A DNA stretch of 64,000 nt. It comes from Rickettsiales bacterium (GTDB taxonomy: Bacteria > Pseudomonadota > Alphaproteobacteria > Rickettsiales > UBA998). A model generated the notes under the pieces. The model did no database searches and had not been told where the DNA came from. It saw only the letters and a program-made list of their open reading frames with translations. This document shows positions 23,201-30,026 of this stretch, piece by piece. The number at the start of each line of letters is the position of its first letter. The stretch's first letter is position 1. The stretch is taken from assembly GCA_028279475.1 (NCBI GenBank), contig JANQNR010000004.1:546270-610269 (forward strand), written 5' to 3'. A program made the position numbers and the translations under genes.

Positions 23201-26123
23201 GGATGATTTCCTTATCCGAAGTCCCCTCGATATAATCATCGCCGTCCGTTTGCTGTGCCGTGATAATGACTTCGCGAATATCCACTTCCGTCGCAGCCTT
23301 CCCCTCCGCAAAGGTAATCTGCTCGATGGCATGCTCCTGCGCATTACCGGTCAGGGAGATATCCGACCCAGTCGTATTGAGAAAATGATCGACCACCCGC
23401 ACACTGTTAGATGTAGCATTCTCCGTAATCAGCAGGTCATCTCCGTCGCGCGACAGCGTGGCATCCGCTTCGCTCAGATGGGTGAAACGAATCGTATCAG
23501 TATCACTGAATGCCCGCCCAAGAATAGAAATTGCGTTGGTCGTCAGACCGGAAGGGTCGGTATCGCGGATTTCCAGTGTGCCGAAATTCTGCCCGATCAC
23601 ATAGGCGTCGCTGCCATTGCCGCCATCCACCGTGACATTCTCCCCGGTAATGACCAGTACATCGTCATCACCCGTTCCTGCTACGCTGACATTATCCTGA
23701 TCGGCGACCACCACACTCGGAGGGTTAAGCAGCGTGGAATCGGCATTGACCGTATCCAGCAGCGCCTGCAACGAGATCGGCAGCGAGCGCCCAGCGGCAG
23801 CTTCCGCAATATCCGTCAGCAGGTGCTGATCGGTAATCCCGGTGATCGTATAGGATGTGTTCACCGCATTCCCGACAAAATCCTCGGTAATCGGCACCTC
23901 GCGCTCCACCAGCGGCTTCAGCCCCTGCAACACCGGCGCGAACATCTCCCAGTGTGCCTGCGCGCCCGCCACATCACCCGGCATCGCATCGAGAATCACA
24001 TCCACCACACTGCGCAACTGCATCCCGCCCGGTGTCAGCCGCCCGTCATTCAACTCAATACTCAGATCATTAAAATAGCTCCGCAGTGGCCCCTGCGCCA
24101 GCAACGCCGCGTGCGACTCGCTGAACAGCTGATCCCATAGCGCCTGCAACTGCTCCGTATCACTGGCATTTACCGGATTCGCCCCGCCATCTACCGTACT
24201 GACAAAACTCTCCCCGCTCCAGGCCTCCAGGAATGCCAGCTTCTGCGCATCGAACAGCCCACCGCGTGAGGCCGGATCCACCCCCTCGGCTCCCGCCCAG
24301 GTGAACAGGATATCCTCGGTGAACCCGACGAACTGATCCGGGTGGGCGGGCGCGGAGTTGCGCAGCCCCGTGATGAGATTATCCAGCGCCGTATTGCTTT
24401 GCGCCGCAAGATCGAGATCGTTGAGAAGGCCGAAGCCTTTCAGGTAGACGTCCCCGCCCGGATCAGTCAGCGGGATAATACCGGAACGCCCGGAACCACT
24501 GCCGCCGCTACCGCCACTGCCTCCGGAACCACCCGAACCGCCGGAGCCACCGCTCCCACCGGAGCCGCCCCCGGAACCTCCATCAACGAACGGATCAGGA
24601 TTGCTGCGCGAGTCCAGAATCGCCTGCACCGTATCCCAGAGATTGCTCAGTGCCGTCCATTTATCCGTCTGCTGGAACTGGTATAATTCAATATGCCCAT
24701 CACCCTGCCCGAGGTAAGGGCGTGTATAGTTCTCAATAAACGCCACGCTGTCCGTATCCCACAGCCATTTGGCCACCAGCGTCGCACCGTCTTCATTATT
24801 AATATCCCCATTCCACACCTGAAACGCATGGCCACTGAACGGATTCCACGCCACCGGCGCATCAAACGCCAACTCTTTTAATCCCCCGGTCAGTTGGTAG
24901 TTGTTGACATATACATAATCATCGCGCTCGATGTCTTTGATGACTGCGTGACCGAACACACCGAAATGGTCTTCGCCTTCGCCACCGAACAACTGAGTTT
25001 TTTCTTGATAGGCTGCACCGCCGGAACCATGCTGTTCCAGCAAATCATCCCCGGCACCTCCGTCGAGAGTGGCAGTACCTTCTTCGCCGGAAAGCAGTTT
25101 ATCGTTATATTGACTACCAATGACATGCTCAATGGAATAGAGCGTATCTTCACCATCCTGACCGTTATTATAAATGACACCACCATCGGTAGAACGACCA
25201 CGAATACCGACCGTATGTCCGAAATAATCTGCTATATCATCATCCTGATTTTCTTCATAACGATGATTACCGCCGACCAGTATATTGTTTCCTTTACCAC
25301 CAATAAGTGTATCATCCCCATCACCACCGAAGATGGTGTTATCCGCATCATTGCCGATGAGTTGATCATCGCCGTCATAACCAATGAGAATGGAGGATTC
25401 GGTACCCGTGAAACTGACCGTATCATCATTCTGTGAACCGCCTTTAATCACAACTCCGCTATCTGTGGTGATTTCGTAGGATTCGATATTTCCAGAGGTG
25501 AAGTTGAAGCGGAAAGCAGGATCATACGTTGGGAAATTTCCCCATAACATTGCATCCAACCATTGTGCCTTGAGAACTGAATTAACATTATCTTCAATAA
25601 TTGCATCGATTCCGTTTCCAAGCGACTGATCAAGACCAAAACCTAGTCTTGAAATCCAATTACTACCAGCTTCAAGAACATCCTCCCAAATACTTTCTTG
25701 TTCTACAGTTGTTCCAACAATTGTTGGAACATAAGCCGTCCATGCCTGTGGTGGCAGATTATGGCCAGCAAACACCGCTATATGATAATCTCGTATATCC
25801 TTCACGGGTAGCGTTACGTTGGCATCACCGTTGTTAAACCGCGTTTCTCTGGCCACAAAATCCGCCTGCATCAATTCCAATGAAATCGTTGCCCATTCAG
25901 AGGCAGATATATTCGAATTTCCACCTGTCAGTTTACCCGTGTTTTCTGCAAAGGCGCGAGCTATGGCTCCAGCACCCGCGTTTGCGTATACCACATCAAG
26001 AGCGAGGTCTGCATAACGATACCCTTTAGAAGATAGTAAACCGTAGTAATCTCCGAATGCACCGTTCTGGCTATGACTACGGAGTTGGTCTATGTCGGAC
26101 TGAGTGAGGTTTTGAACGGTCAT
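14235..26123 (-). CDS. Giant RTX-type calcium-binding repeat protein (3962 aa)
   Basis: Very likely a type I-secreted surface or extracellular protein. Approximate architecture by residue: 1-225 unrecognised N-terminal region; 228-372 two blocks of GGxGxD nonapeptide repeats; 450-474 a WLWDTDSVAFIENY segment; 515-547 Gly-Ser linker; 560-810 a helical region; 833-2705 thirteen units of about 130-150 residues, each an RTX nonapeptide block followed by a haemolysin-type calcium-binding-protein-related domain (pattern DTYxYxxGDGxDTIxD ... F.DG). Then follow three modules ending in serralysin C-terminal-like sequence (about 2810-2945, 3107-3240, 3650-3782), three beta-sandwich-like repeats with NTWKKV...GSGxWQSF...FRNVRLYE (about 2957-3100, 3343-3490, 3494-3648), one cadherin-like tandem domain (VAVDDSASGDEN, 3246-3342), a last RTX block (3790-3880) and a hydrophobic, Asp-poor C-terminus of the type I signal kind. 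It has no N-terminal signal peptide and no HlyB/HlyD genes nearby. It lies inside the S10-spc ribosomal series. The frame is intact over 11.9 kb. Adhesin, biofilm protein or exoenzyme are all possible; no catalytic motif was recognised. Confidence 0.93.
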   Translation of the reverse strand: MTVQNLTQSDIDQLRSHSQNGAFGDYYGLLSSKGYRYADLALDVVYANAGAGAIARAFAENTGKLTGGNSNISASEWATISLELMQADFVARETRFNNGDANVTLPVKDIRDYHIAVFAGHNLPPQAWTAYVPTIVGTTVEQESIWEDVLEAGSNWISRLGFGLDQSLGNGIDAIIEDNVNSVLKAQWLDAMLWGNFPTYDPAFRFNFTSGNIESYEITTDSGVVIKGGSQNDDTVSFTGTESSILIGYDGDDQLIGNDADNTIFGGDGDDTLIGGKGNNILVGGNHRYEENQDDDIADYFGHTVGIRGRSTDGGVIYNNGQDGEDTLYSIEHVIGSQYNDKLLSGEEGTATLDGGAGDDLLEQHGSGGAAYQEKTQLFGGEGEDHFGVFGHAVIKDIERDDYVYVNNYQLTGGLKELAFDAPVAWNPFSGHAFQVWNGDINNEDGATLVAKWLWDTDSVAFIENYTRPYLGQGDGHIELYQFQQTDKWTALSNLWDTVQAILDSRSNPDPFVDGGSGGGSGGSGGSGGSGGSGGSGGSGGSGSGRSGIIPLTDPGGDVYLKGFGLLNDLDLAAQSNTALDNLITGLRNSAPAHPDQFVGFTEDILFTWAGAEGVDPASRGGLFDAQKLAFLEAWSGESFVSTVDGGANPVNASDTEQLQALWDQLFSESHAALLAQGPLRSYFNDLSIELNDGRLTPGGMQLRSVVDVILDAMPGDVAGAQAHWEMFAPVLQGLKPLVEREVPITEDFVGNAVNTSYTITGITDQHLLTDIAEAAAGRSLPISLQALLDTVNADSTLLNPPSVVVADQDNVSVAGTGDDDVLVITGENVTVDGGNGSDAYVIGQNFGTLEIRDTDPSGLTTNAISILGRAFSDTDTIRFTHLSEADATLSRDGDDLLITENATSNSVRVVDHFLNTTGSDISLTGNAQEHAIEQITFAEGKAATEVDIREVIITAQQTDGDDYIEGTSDKEIIHGGLGNDTMVGGDEGDLYKYNLGDGHDIIRDHQVDFTLEAPDQVRLGGGISLAETTLERVGDDGEDLQLTFIDGGTLTIEGQFWTTTLGTGTFDSTAVALAAIQNYPLLGLLGGNLPPEFDNVGYSNIVGIELIDNEASDDIIINVLDADYNYTAPDIETVPLEPIDYDSPDTYRHPGATFEGVAGGDAPFSPDTNPVDGLGVLPTPDQRMEYFQFASGQVLSAEGLQQTYLSRLDRDDSDVIRGFHQQETLAGGAGDDTLIGGDDGDTYRFNLGDGNDRVEDGQTNVLFKRKDVVEFGEGITESMIQISRTGADNKDLLITFDGYTDTLTIDKQFDASIFGWDNFYSLEQRVEEFRFVDGTTLTADDMMIRLLAPTSGDDVLEGFATNDVLYGGEGNDTLIGSDGGDAYIFGYGDGHDVITDNMFSALNKSFDTIFFGPGIGKDDIDVTRPLGSDDLVITLKSTSETLTVQDQFNPNVFGYGSIFSVDDTIEILLFQDGSGYTFKDVMDLLLNGTDNDDVFEGFFRQDTLDGGAGNDRLEGAGEADTYIFSRGYGHDTIRDELEPLETTETDTIRFIGLNSDEVRFIRNPDAALRDDLRIEIIDTGESLTIEDMFGFHYYAVERFEFEDQTLFKRDIELKLLESDAGDNTLIGYGTTAGIGYQSQDTLDGGVGNDHLEGLGQADTYIWGVGYGHDTIVDNTWDPDYIDDDRVVMTSDTNPDDISVRLDGDDLLLTHTAGDSLRIHDFAVIGGLGQRREEVQAVEFTDGSGEVWEPDLLRQRAIDDETTAGHDSIVGFWSDDSFAGSTGNDRLDGKDGDDTYHYAAGDGHDTIHDGRSLVTLSDTDRIVFDASILKEDIQFSRDGDDLLITFASAAGDSLRIEDHFFGSGGYYSLDSIQFADGTVWQSPVFNMALFNATAGDDLLNGTASSESIVGGLGDDTLVSNDRDSLFGGEGNDVYDYADDVGTSLAKTWIVEQTAFITGGGVDAIRFADGVTFDHLRIERDDDDLTIVDQNNSPQGISIVVDNFFLGAAYQVETLQFVSGSTVTDMNLLDVISVASGNDEQLLGDDTNNLLSGGAGNDTLRGYESFDTLDGGTGDDRLEGGRRDDVYIYRAGDGQDTIYDEQGHISRSLQDVIRFEGGIATANLVLQRSGADGDDLEIAFNHIAGSITIEDYFSSLSYNQVEIFEFDDGDVWALPQIYAALPNQPEYDPLTYDASYATVSGSAASETVQGGDGHEVFIAGAGDDRTIPEHGADIIRYALGDGQDTIVPDAPDDEPDVIEFGAGITAGDVQFERAGHQDLDLVMRFSDGGSLTVEDHFDGNYEAIEYIRFTDGTTYDVADTRVAYVNDAQTDGNDVITGFKFSDNTLEGGLGNDLLTTPATSLHDTFIYRLGDGHDTIDAYSGDAEDRVILQGIVSSATQLDRIGSQGRDLLMTFSDGGTLTIDDQFWNNARIESFEFDDQTLSYQEMQALYLASIQTAGDDTIIGLNGDDTLTGSAGNDSIDGQDGADLFIYELGQGQDTITSGGDALTDTLRFGSGITLATLTLSKAGPSHKHLHIDFLDSGSLLIEDQFASGDARIERFEFSDGSVLTWQEMEQTWLDQVQTSGDDSIVGSDSSETITGGAGDDTIDVQEGADVIVYGLGDGQDTVRSDDDMLADTLLFTIGITSGDVAFLRDTADTNDLRITLPDGGSLLIEDQLDSTSARIETFLFESGGVLTWQEVAQTLNAEAATSGDDSLIGTSWNDVIDGGEGDDTLNGAGGADTLIGGAGDDLFRVSVWDSSNIYYDGGEGVDTLDISASSANWAIDFDGDAIDVGSDAGVVASVEAIIASQGHDTIASGAADNFVDGQAGNDSITGGRGWDTLDGGAGRDTLDGGIGKDVFRFSDRLHSTVFAPDRIKDFNVTADRIDLTGLDFTGLTDADITQDNELRLFYHTVRDRTYVRSDQDDFEFYLNGDYTTILTEANFIFNDASPAGSGLNFTTSTLLSYADQDTAPITVDIIDDTTLHLAGNTWKKVASPYTVTADTMLSFEFKSDSEGEIHGLGLSTDNVLSGNDIFRLYGSQSWGLDGPDYIGSGAWQSFSITVSDYLPVGYNAQYLVFANDDDANAQADSWFRNVELYEEDSTSGSSGELIVGTSGDDTLAGGDGDDTLDGAAGIDTLTGGVGADIFRFSGLSHSVLTDTASDEITDFEDGVDLIDVSAFGFTTIKEHPGGEKVTEAHELLMVYSSFANRTYFVNYQTDFQFYLNGNHFAEISDADFIFDGSPPVNADPVAVDDSASGDENTIITGNVLSNDTDVDNDVLIVTSNTNPTNGSVTVGSDGSFSYTPATDFFGSDSFTYIISDGNGGTDTATVTLTVNEVTTPPPADVLDFSTATLTSWSNQDSNPTITNIIDNTTLHLGGNTWKKVDLPYTFTDNTRLSFEFRVSVIGEIQGIGFSDDDAHGSGEVVKLFGTQAWGLDGPDYDGSGNWQSFDIAVTDFFTSGQSVNYLTFINDDDANAQGESWFRDVRLYEDDTANGDDFIELSSLALSEYEDNQDAGGTVETTLEGGYGIELTGNTWKKLAYDYTITADTVFTFEYRSSVEGEIHGPGLETDNVYNNGQPSWQLHGTQPTGAFDQSLDYTGSGDWQSFTINVGNSFTGAISYLSFVNDHDNGAQNGQSQYRNLRLYEDTTGGGVSGQLIIGTNGADSLIGGTGDDTIDGMDGYDTLTGGAGADVFRFSALNHSTKGDRNVVADFERGIDKIDLSVMGFTGVDTDGGNTEAGEIRFVYSSNNDFTYVRTDQSNFEFVINGRHHNYLSDVDFIFDASTNTITGSSGDDNLVGTGADEVFQALAGNDTITAQAGDDTIYGDDGDDSLSGGSGDDEIYGGSGNDLVAGGDGNDNMFLDAGGNNTIHSGSGADYALLGGGNDVLLYLAVTDSATLTGVDYIAGFTQGQDVIDVSALGFTDVSNFSVYNDGVYSEISSGDFALGFNGGYTFTNADFIY
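24484..24581 (-). repeat. Gly-Ser linker repeat inside the RTX gene
   Basis: About 98 bases of near-tandem 9-base units coding for a GGS-repeat linker, residues 515-547. It separates the N-terminal domains from the rest. The short tandem units make it a likely site of length change by slippage in 3-base multiples, which would keep frame. Confidence 0.8.
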
Positions 26124-26560
26124 GAGTTATCTCCTTCAAGCTTATGAAAACCTTTCATAACTATTAGTATTGCTGCAAACTGTATGAGTATTGTTAGATA
26201 CGTTTTTATATCGTATGAAACTGGACTAAAACGGATATATGATGCATTTAGCAATCCAATCGGAAGAAAATAGAACAACAAAATCAGTAAACTCGCGTAC
26301 TTAATATTTTTTTTCTTCAGCATTATTGGATAAACTTTTTTAGAGAATGGCATCCAACGTATATATATATATATATATATGTATATGTATACGAACGCTA
26401 ATATGAATATGGCCACGATGCGCATCTTACTATGATCCGATGAACTATCATCAAATAAGTGATGAATAAATCCAAAGGTTGCCCCCCCACCCATAAGCGC
26501 AAGCCCGGAAAGCGGCAACAAAGATAAAGCAAGAAATGCGATTATGAATATGTTGCGCAT
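26120..26560 (-). CDS. Small multi-pass membrane protein coupled to the RTX gene
   Basis: 146 residues from ATG 26560; a GTG at 26584 in frame would add eight residues and neither has a strong Shine-Dalgarno (AGTAAG before the ATG is the better). Four hydrophobic stretches: residues about 2-24 (NIFIIAFLALSLLPLSG), 48-66, 84-103 (SLLILLFYFLPIGLL) and 117-135 (YLTILIQFAAILIVM). Strongly AT-rich. The stop overlaps the RTX start as ATGA, so translation of the RTX protein may depend on it. A (TA)10 tract inside the second hydrophobic stretch encodes alternating Tyr-Ile. Family not recognised. A membrane tether, immunity or secretion helper for the RTX protein is speculation from position. Confidence 0.6.
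   Translation of the reverse strand: MRNIFIIAFLALSLLPLSGLALMGGGATFGFIHHLFDDSSSDHSKMRIVAIFILAFVYIYIYIYIYIRWMPFSKKVYPIMLKKKNIKYASLLILLFYFLPIGLLNASYIRFSPVSYDIKTYLTILIQFAAILIVMKGFHKLEGDNS
26360..26380. repeat. TA dinucleotide microsatellite, 10.5 units
   Basis: An uninterrupted run of 21 alternating T and A bases within the coding region of the small membrane protein, followed by two imperfect units. Gain or loss of one dinucleotide would shift the frame. Because the gene is coupled to the RTX gene, this is a plausible slipped-strand switch. Confidence 0.85.
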
Positions 26561-26598
26561 GATTTTGCTTACTATGAATAACACAGGATTGTCAACGC

Positions 26599-26617
26599 AC
26601 TTTCCTTAACGGAAAGT
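26599..26617. repeat. Perfect 7-bp inverted repeat before the RTX operon
   Basis: ACTTTCC (26599-26605) and GGAAAGT (26611-26617) around a 5-base centre, about 40 bases before the ATG of the membrane-protein gene. It could be an operator or a leader hairpin. A TTGACA lies just downstream (26588-26593 on the minus strand) but without a clear -10. Confidence 0.45.
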
Positions 26618-26710
26618 AATTATCGTTAGCGGGCTGGCTATAGGCGGCAGAGGCGAGGATAAAGATATTTTTATGGTTGCACAGCACCCCTCAGATGGCT
26701 GCTGTGCAAT

Positions 26711-26785
26711 GCCCTGTCCGAGGAAGAGGCTGTAGTTTTCAATAAAGGCCACGCTCTCCGTATCCCACAGCCACTTGGCTACCGA
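26711..26785 (-). pseudogene. Decayed fragment of a second copy of the RTX gene
   Basis: On the minus strand this encodes VAKWLWDTESVAFIENY and then LGQG, matching residues 450-474 of the giant RTX protein (VAKWLWDTDSVAFIENY, LGQG). At the DNA level 26732-26783 differs from 24726-24777 at only six of 52 positions. The surrounding open frame (26606-26812) shows nothing else alike and has no good start, so this is a remnant. It lies between rpsC and the RTX operon and implies that the locus once held a duplicated RTX gene or took part in a recombination. Confidence 0.8.
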
Positions 26786-26890
26786 CGTGAGGCAGACCAT
26801 TCCACTGATCATTATGATTCAACCGAGTCAAAACAAGCCAGGCGCCGTAGCAGCACCTACCTGGTACGGTATTATTGACTAATATTAAAT

Positions 26891-27556
26891 TTACGCCGCT
26901 TTTTTAACGTGCTGGACGTCCTGCTCTTCGGCCTGTGCGGTATCGCCTTTGTAAATCCAGACCTTGATACCAATGACCCCGTAGGTCGTATGGGCTTTGG
27001 CAACACCGTAATCAACATCGGCGCGCAATGTGTGCAACGGCACACGGCCTTCGCGATACCATTCGGTACGAGCAATCTCCGCACCGCCAAGACGTCCGGC
27101 GCAATTAATGCGGATGCCTTTGGCTCCAAGACGTAGTGAAGACTGTACCGCGCGCTTCATCGCCCGGCGGAACGTTACCCGGCGCTCTAACTGGTCAGCC
27201 ACTGACTCGGCCACCAATGTCGCATCGATCTCCGGCTTGCGGATTTCGACGATATTAATCGCCACTTCATCGTCAGTAAGCTTAGCCACATCTTGTTTGA
27301 TCTTGTCAATATCAGCACCTTTCTTGCCGATCACCACACCCGGACGCGCCGTATAAATCGATATGCTGGCCTTTTTCCCAGTACGCTCAATCACGATCTT
27401 ACTCACACTGGACGCCTTAAGACGCTTTTTCAGATACTCACGGATTTTCAAATCTTCCAGCAATTTACCAGCATAATCATCCTTGGCAAACCAGCGGGAA
27501 TCCCACGTTTTGTTGATGCCCAAACGCAGACCGATCGGATTGACTTTCTGACCCAT
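26891..27556 (-). CDS. rpsC: 30S ribosomal protein S3
   Basis: mRNA entry-channel protein of 221 residues: [14 protein letters not shown] start, KH domain with the GKKG loop in [15 protein letters not shown] (about 72-86), and the C-terminal [13 protein letters not shown]. The start overlaps the rplV stop by one base. It is the last gene before the RTX insert. On the minus strand a weak CCAGG/CCTGG hairpin (26836-26862) with a short T run follows the stop and may end the transcript. Confidence 0.98.
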   Translation of the reverse strand: MGQKVNPIGLRLGINKTWDSRWFAKDDYAGKLLEDLKIREYLKKRLKASSVSKIVIERTGKKASISIYTARPGVVIGKKGADIDKIKQDVAKLTDDEVAINIVEIRKPEIDATLVAESVADQLERRVTFRRAMKRAVQSSLRLGAKGIRINCAGRLGGAEIARTEWYREGRVPLHTLRADVDYGVAKAHTTYGVIGIKVWIYKGDTAQAEEQDVQHVKKAA

Positions 27557-27933
27557 TAGGCGACTCCTTTTTCTTTTACGACAATGGTAAGATTGCTAAA
27601 TGGTTTCATGATCCGTGCGCCACGGCCACGGGCACGTGCGCGGAAGCGTTTCATCACCATTGATTTACCGACCCAGGCTTCCTTGACATAAAGATTGTCA
27701 ATATCCAGGCCATGGTTGTTTTCTGCATTGGCGACGGCAGATTCCAGAAGTTTTTTCACGTCATTGGAAATACGCTTGGGCGAAAATGTCAGTTGATTGA
27801 TCGCCTCGTCAACATGCAATCCACGGATGGACGATGCCACCAGGTTCAGCTTTTGTGGACTAATACGCACGCGGTTCAGCACGGCCTGTGCCTCATTTTC
27901 CGCGAGTTGTCTGGGTTGTGGTTTCTTGGACAT
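27556..27933 (-). CDS. rplV: 50S ribosomal protein L22
   Basis: 125-residue exit-tunnel protein with [16 protein letters not shown] (about 23-38) and [24 protein letters not shown] at the C-terminus (two blocks). Coupled to rpsC; 16 bases after rpsS. Canonical position. Confidence 0.98.
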   Translation of the reverse strand: MSKKPQPRQLAENEAQAVLNRVRISPQKLNLVASSIRGLHVDEAINQLTFSPKRISNDVKKLLESAVANAENNHGLDIDNLYVKEAWVGKSMVMKRFRARARGRGARIMKPFSNLTIVVKEKGVA

Positions 27934-27949
27934 AGGCTGCTCTTATCCG

Positions 27950-28228
27950 TTATTTACGCTTTGCTTTTTTATCGACACCGTGACCGTAATAGGTGCGGGT
28001 CGGTGAGAATTCGCCGAATTTGTGACCTACCATCTCTTCGGTCACCAATACCGGGATAAATTTCTGACCGTTATAAACACCAAAAGTCAGTCCAACAAAC
28101 TGTGGAATAATGGTCGAACGGCGTGACCAGGTTTGAATGACGGTATTTCTGCCGGAAGCACGGGCAGCCTCTGCTTTCTTCAGCAGATACATATCGAAAA
28201 ATGGACCTTTCCATACGGAGCGTGGCAT
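27950..28228 (-). CDS. rpsS: 30S ribosomal protein S19
   Basis: 92-residue head protein with [20 protein letters not shown] at the start and [17 protein letters not shown] near the end. Canonical between rplB and rplV. Confidence 0.98.
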   Translation of the reverse strand: MPRSVWKGPFFDMYLLKKAEAARASGRNTVIQTWSRRSTIIPQFVGLTFGVYNGQKFIPVLVTEEMVGHKFGEFSPTRTYYGHGVDKKAKRK

Positions 28229-28245
28229 AATGAATTTTCCTTACG

Positions 28246-29088
28246 TTATTTCTTTTTCTTCGCCTTGTGGCGTGAACGGATAATAAATTTGCCGGATGGC
28301 TTTTTCTTCAGACGAGTACGGGAACCCTTGGTGCATTTACCCCATGGCGTCACTGGATGACGGCCACCGGATGTGCGCCCTTCTCCACCACCATGCGGGT
28401 GATCGACCGGGTTCATCGCCACACCGCGAACGGTCGGACGACGGCCACGCCAGCGCGTACGGCCAGCCTTACCGTCGTTGGTGTTTTGATTGTCCGGGTT
28501 AGAGACTGCACCAATCGACGCCATGCAATCCGCATGCACCAGACGCAACTCACCGGAACGCAACTTCAACTGAGCATAGCCGGAATCCTTACCCACTAAC
28601 TGGATATACGCACCGGCAGCACGCCCTATCTGGCCGCCCTTGCCGGGCTTCATTTCGACATTATGGATAATGGTACCGACAGGAATATTTTTGAGTGGCA
28701 TGGCGTTGCCCGGTTTGATGTCGGTTTTTTCACCGGCCACCACTTTATCCCCTTCACCCAAACGCTGTGGCGCAAGGATATAGGAAAGCTCACCATCATC
28801 ATATTTAATCAGCGCAATAAATGCCGAACGGTTCGGATCATACTCCAGACGCTGCACCGTTGCCGGCACATCCCATTTCGTGCGGCGGAAATCCACCAGA
28901 CGATACTTTCTCTTATGGCCACCACCAATATGGCGTGACGTCACACGACCGCGGTTATTACGACCACCGGACTTGGTCAGCCCTTCCACCAGTGTTTTCT
29001 CAGGCGCACCGCTCCACAGAGCAGAACGATCCACGGTAATCAACTCGCGCTGTGAAGGAGTGGTCGGATTATAGGTTTTCAATGCCAT
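28246..29088 (-). CDS. rplB: 50S ribosomal protein L2
   Basis: 280-residue core protein needed for subunit joining and peptidyl transfer. [16 protein letters not shown] start, [21 protein letters not shown] near 44-64, and the conserved [20 protein letters not shown] with the essential His near 229. Three bases separate its start from rplW. Canonical position. Confidence 0.99.
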   Translation of the reverse strand: MALKTYNPTTPSQRELITVDRSALWSGAPEKTLVEGLTKSGGRNNRGRVTSRHIGGGHKRKYRLVDFRRTKWDVPATVQRLEYDPNRSAFIALIKYDDGELSYILAPQRLGEGDKVVAGEKTDIKPGNAMPLKNIPVGTIIHNVEMKPGKGGQIGRAAGAYIQLVGKDSGYAQLKLRSGELRLVHADCMASIGAVSNPDNQNTNDGKAGRTRWRGRRPTVRGVAMNPVDHPHGGGEGRTSGGRHPVTPWGKCTKGSRTRLKKKPSGKFIIRSRHKAKKKK

Positions 29089-29091
29089 GAT

Positions 29092-29412
29092 TTATACCTT
29101 CGCCGAGAGATCAATGTGATCTCCCTCTTTCAATGTAATGATTGCTTTCTTCACATCGGAGCGCTTGCCTTGAATTCCACGGAAACGCTTAGTCTTACCT
29201 TTGGTTTTGATCGTATTGACGGCCACAACATTCACATCGAAGATGGTTTCGACGGCATGCTTAATCAATGCCTTACCAGCATCGGCACGTACTTTGAACG
29301 TCATTTTATTTTGCTCCACTGCCATGGTCGATTTTTCCGTGACCACGGGTGCCAGCACCACATCGAACAGTGCCGGATCTACGGCAACTGCTTTTTTTGC
29401 TTTTCCACTCAT
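29092..29412 (-). CDS. rplW: 50S ribosomal protein L23
   Basis: 106-residue exit-site protein, docking point of trigger factor and SRP. Core [20 protein letters not shown] and the [19 protein letters not shown] region are present. Overlaps rplD by four bases. Canonical position. Confidence 0.97.
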   Translation of the reverse strand: MSGKAKKAVAVDPALFDVVLAPVVTEKSTMAVEQNKMTFKVRADAGKALIKHAVETIFDVNVVAVNTIKTKGKTKRFRGIQGKRSDVKKAIITLKEGDHIDLSAKV

Positions 29413-30026
29413 GCCAAACGCTCCTCTACGGCTTTCAGCGCCGCTTTCGTCAACACCAACTCACGATGGCGCAGAATATCCAACACGTTGATTCCAGCCA
29501 CCGGCAATACATCCGTATGCGGAATATTGCGCGCTGCTTTTACGAATGCGTCTTCCGGAGCCACGTCGATAATCAATGGCTTTTCCCATTTCAGCTTGGC
29601 GAATTTGGAAGTCAGCGCCTTGGTCTTGGCATCGGAGAACTTGGTATCGCTGAGAATGACCAGCGATCCTTCTGCCTGCTTAGCGGAAAGTGCGGTCTTC
29701 AGCCCCAATGCCCGAAACTTCTTGGTCAATGTGTGGGCGTGGGAGCGCACGACTGGGCCAAAGGTGGTTTGCCCACCGACCATTTGCGATGCCCGACGAG
29801 ATCCCTGACGTGCCCGCCCGGTGCCTTTCTGGCGGAATGGCTTGGCTGTCGTACCACGAATTTCACCGATGGTTTTGGTTTTATGGGTACCAGCCTGCTT
29901 CTTGGCGCGTTGCCATTCGACCACGCGTTGCAGCACATCCTTACGTACTGGCAGACCGAACACGTCTTTATTCAGCGTTACATCACCGGATTTTCCGGCA
30001 TCCAATGTCGTTACGGCGAGTTTCAT
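29409..30026 (-). CDS. rplD: 50S ribosomal protein L4
   Basis: 205 residues with the conserved loop [20 protein letters not shown] (about 63-82), which reaches the exit tunnel. In enterobacteria L4 represses the S10 operon through its leader; the unusual terminator-promoter arrangement before rplC here makes that mechanism worth testing. Overlaps rplC and rplW by four bases each. Confidence 0.98.
   Translation of the reverse strand: MKLAVTTLDAGKSGDVTLNKDVFGLPVRKDVLQRVVEWQRAKKQAGTHKTKTIGEIRGTTAKPFRQKGTGRARQGSRRASQMVGGQTTFGPVVRSHAHTLTKKFRALGLKTALSAKQAEGSLVILSDTKFSDAKTKALTSKFAKLKWEKPLIIDVAPEDAFVKAARNIPHTDVLPVAGINVLDILRHRELVLTKAALKAVEERLA

Noticed and set aside
17800..23650. CRISPR-like regular spacing of similar short repeats
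   Set aside because: The repeats are coding nonapeptide blocks at intervals of about 400 bases and are not identical; no spacer structure or cas genes.
14235..26123. Long plus-strand frames opposite the RTX gene (for example 23106-24140, 20934-21671)
   Set aside because: They mirror the RTX repeats, lack ribosome sites and recognisable domains, and the minus frame is intact with clear domain repeats.
26832..26862. Terminator after rpsC
   Set aside because: The 5-bp stem and short T run are too weak to list as a feature; mentioned only under rpsC.
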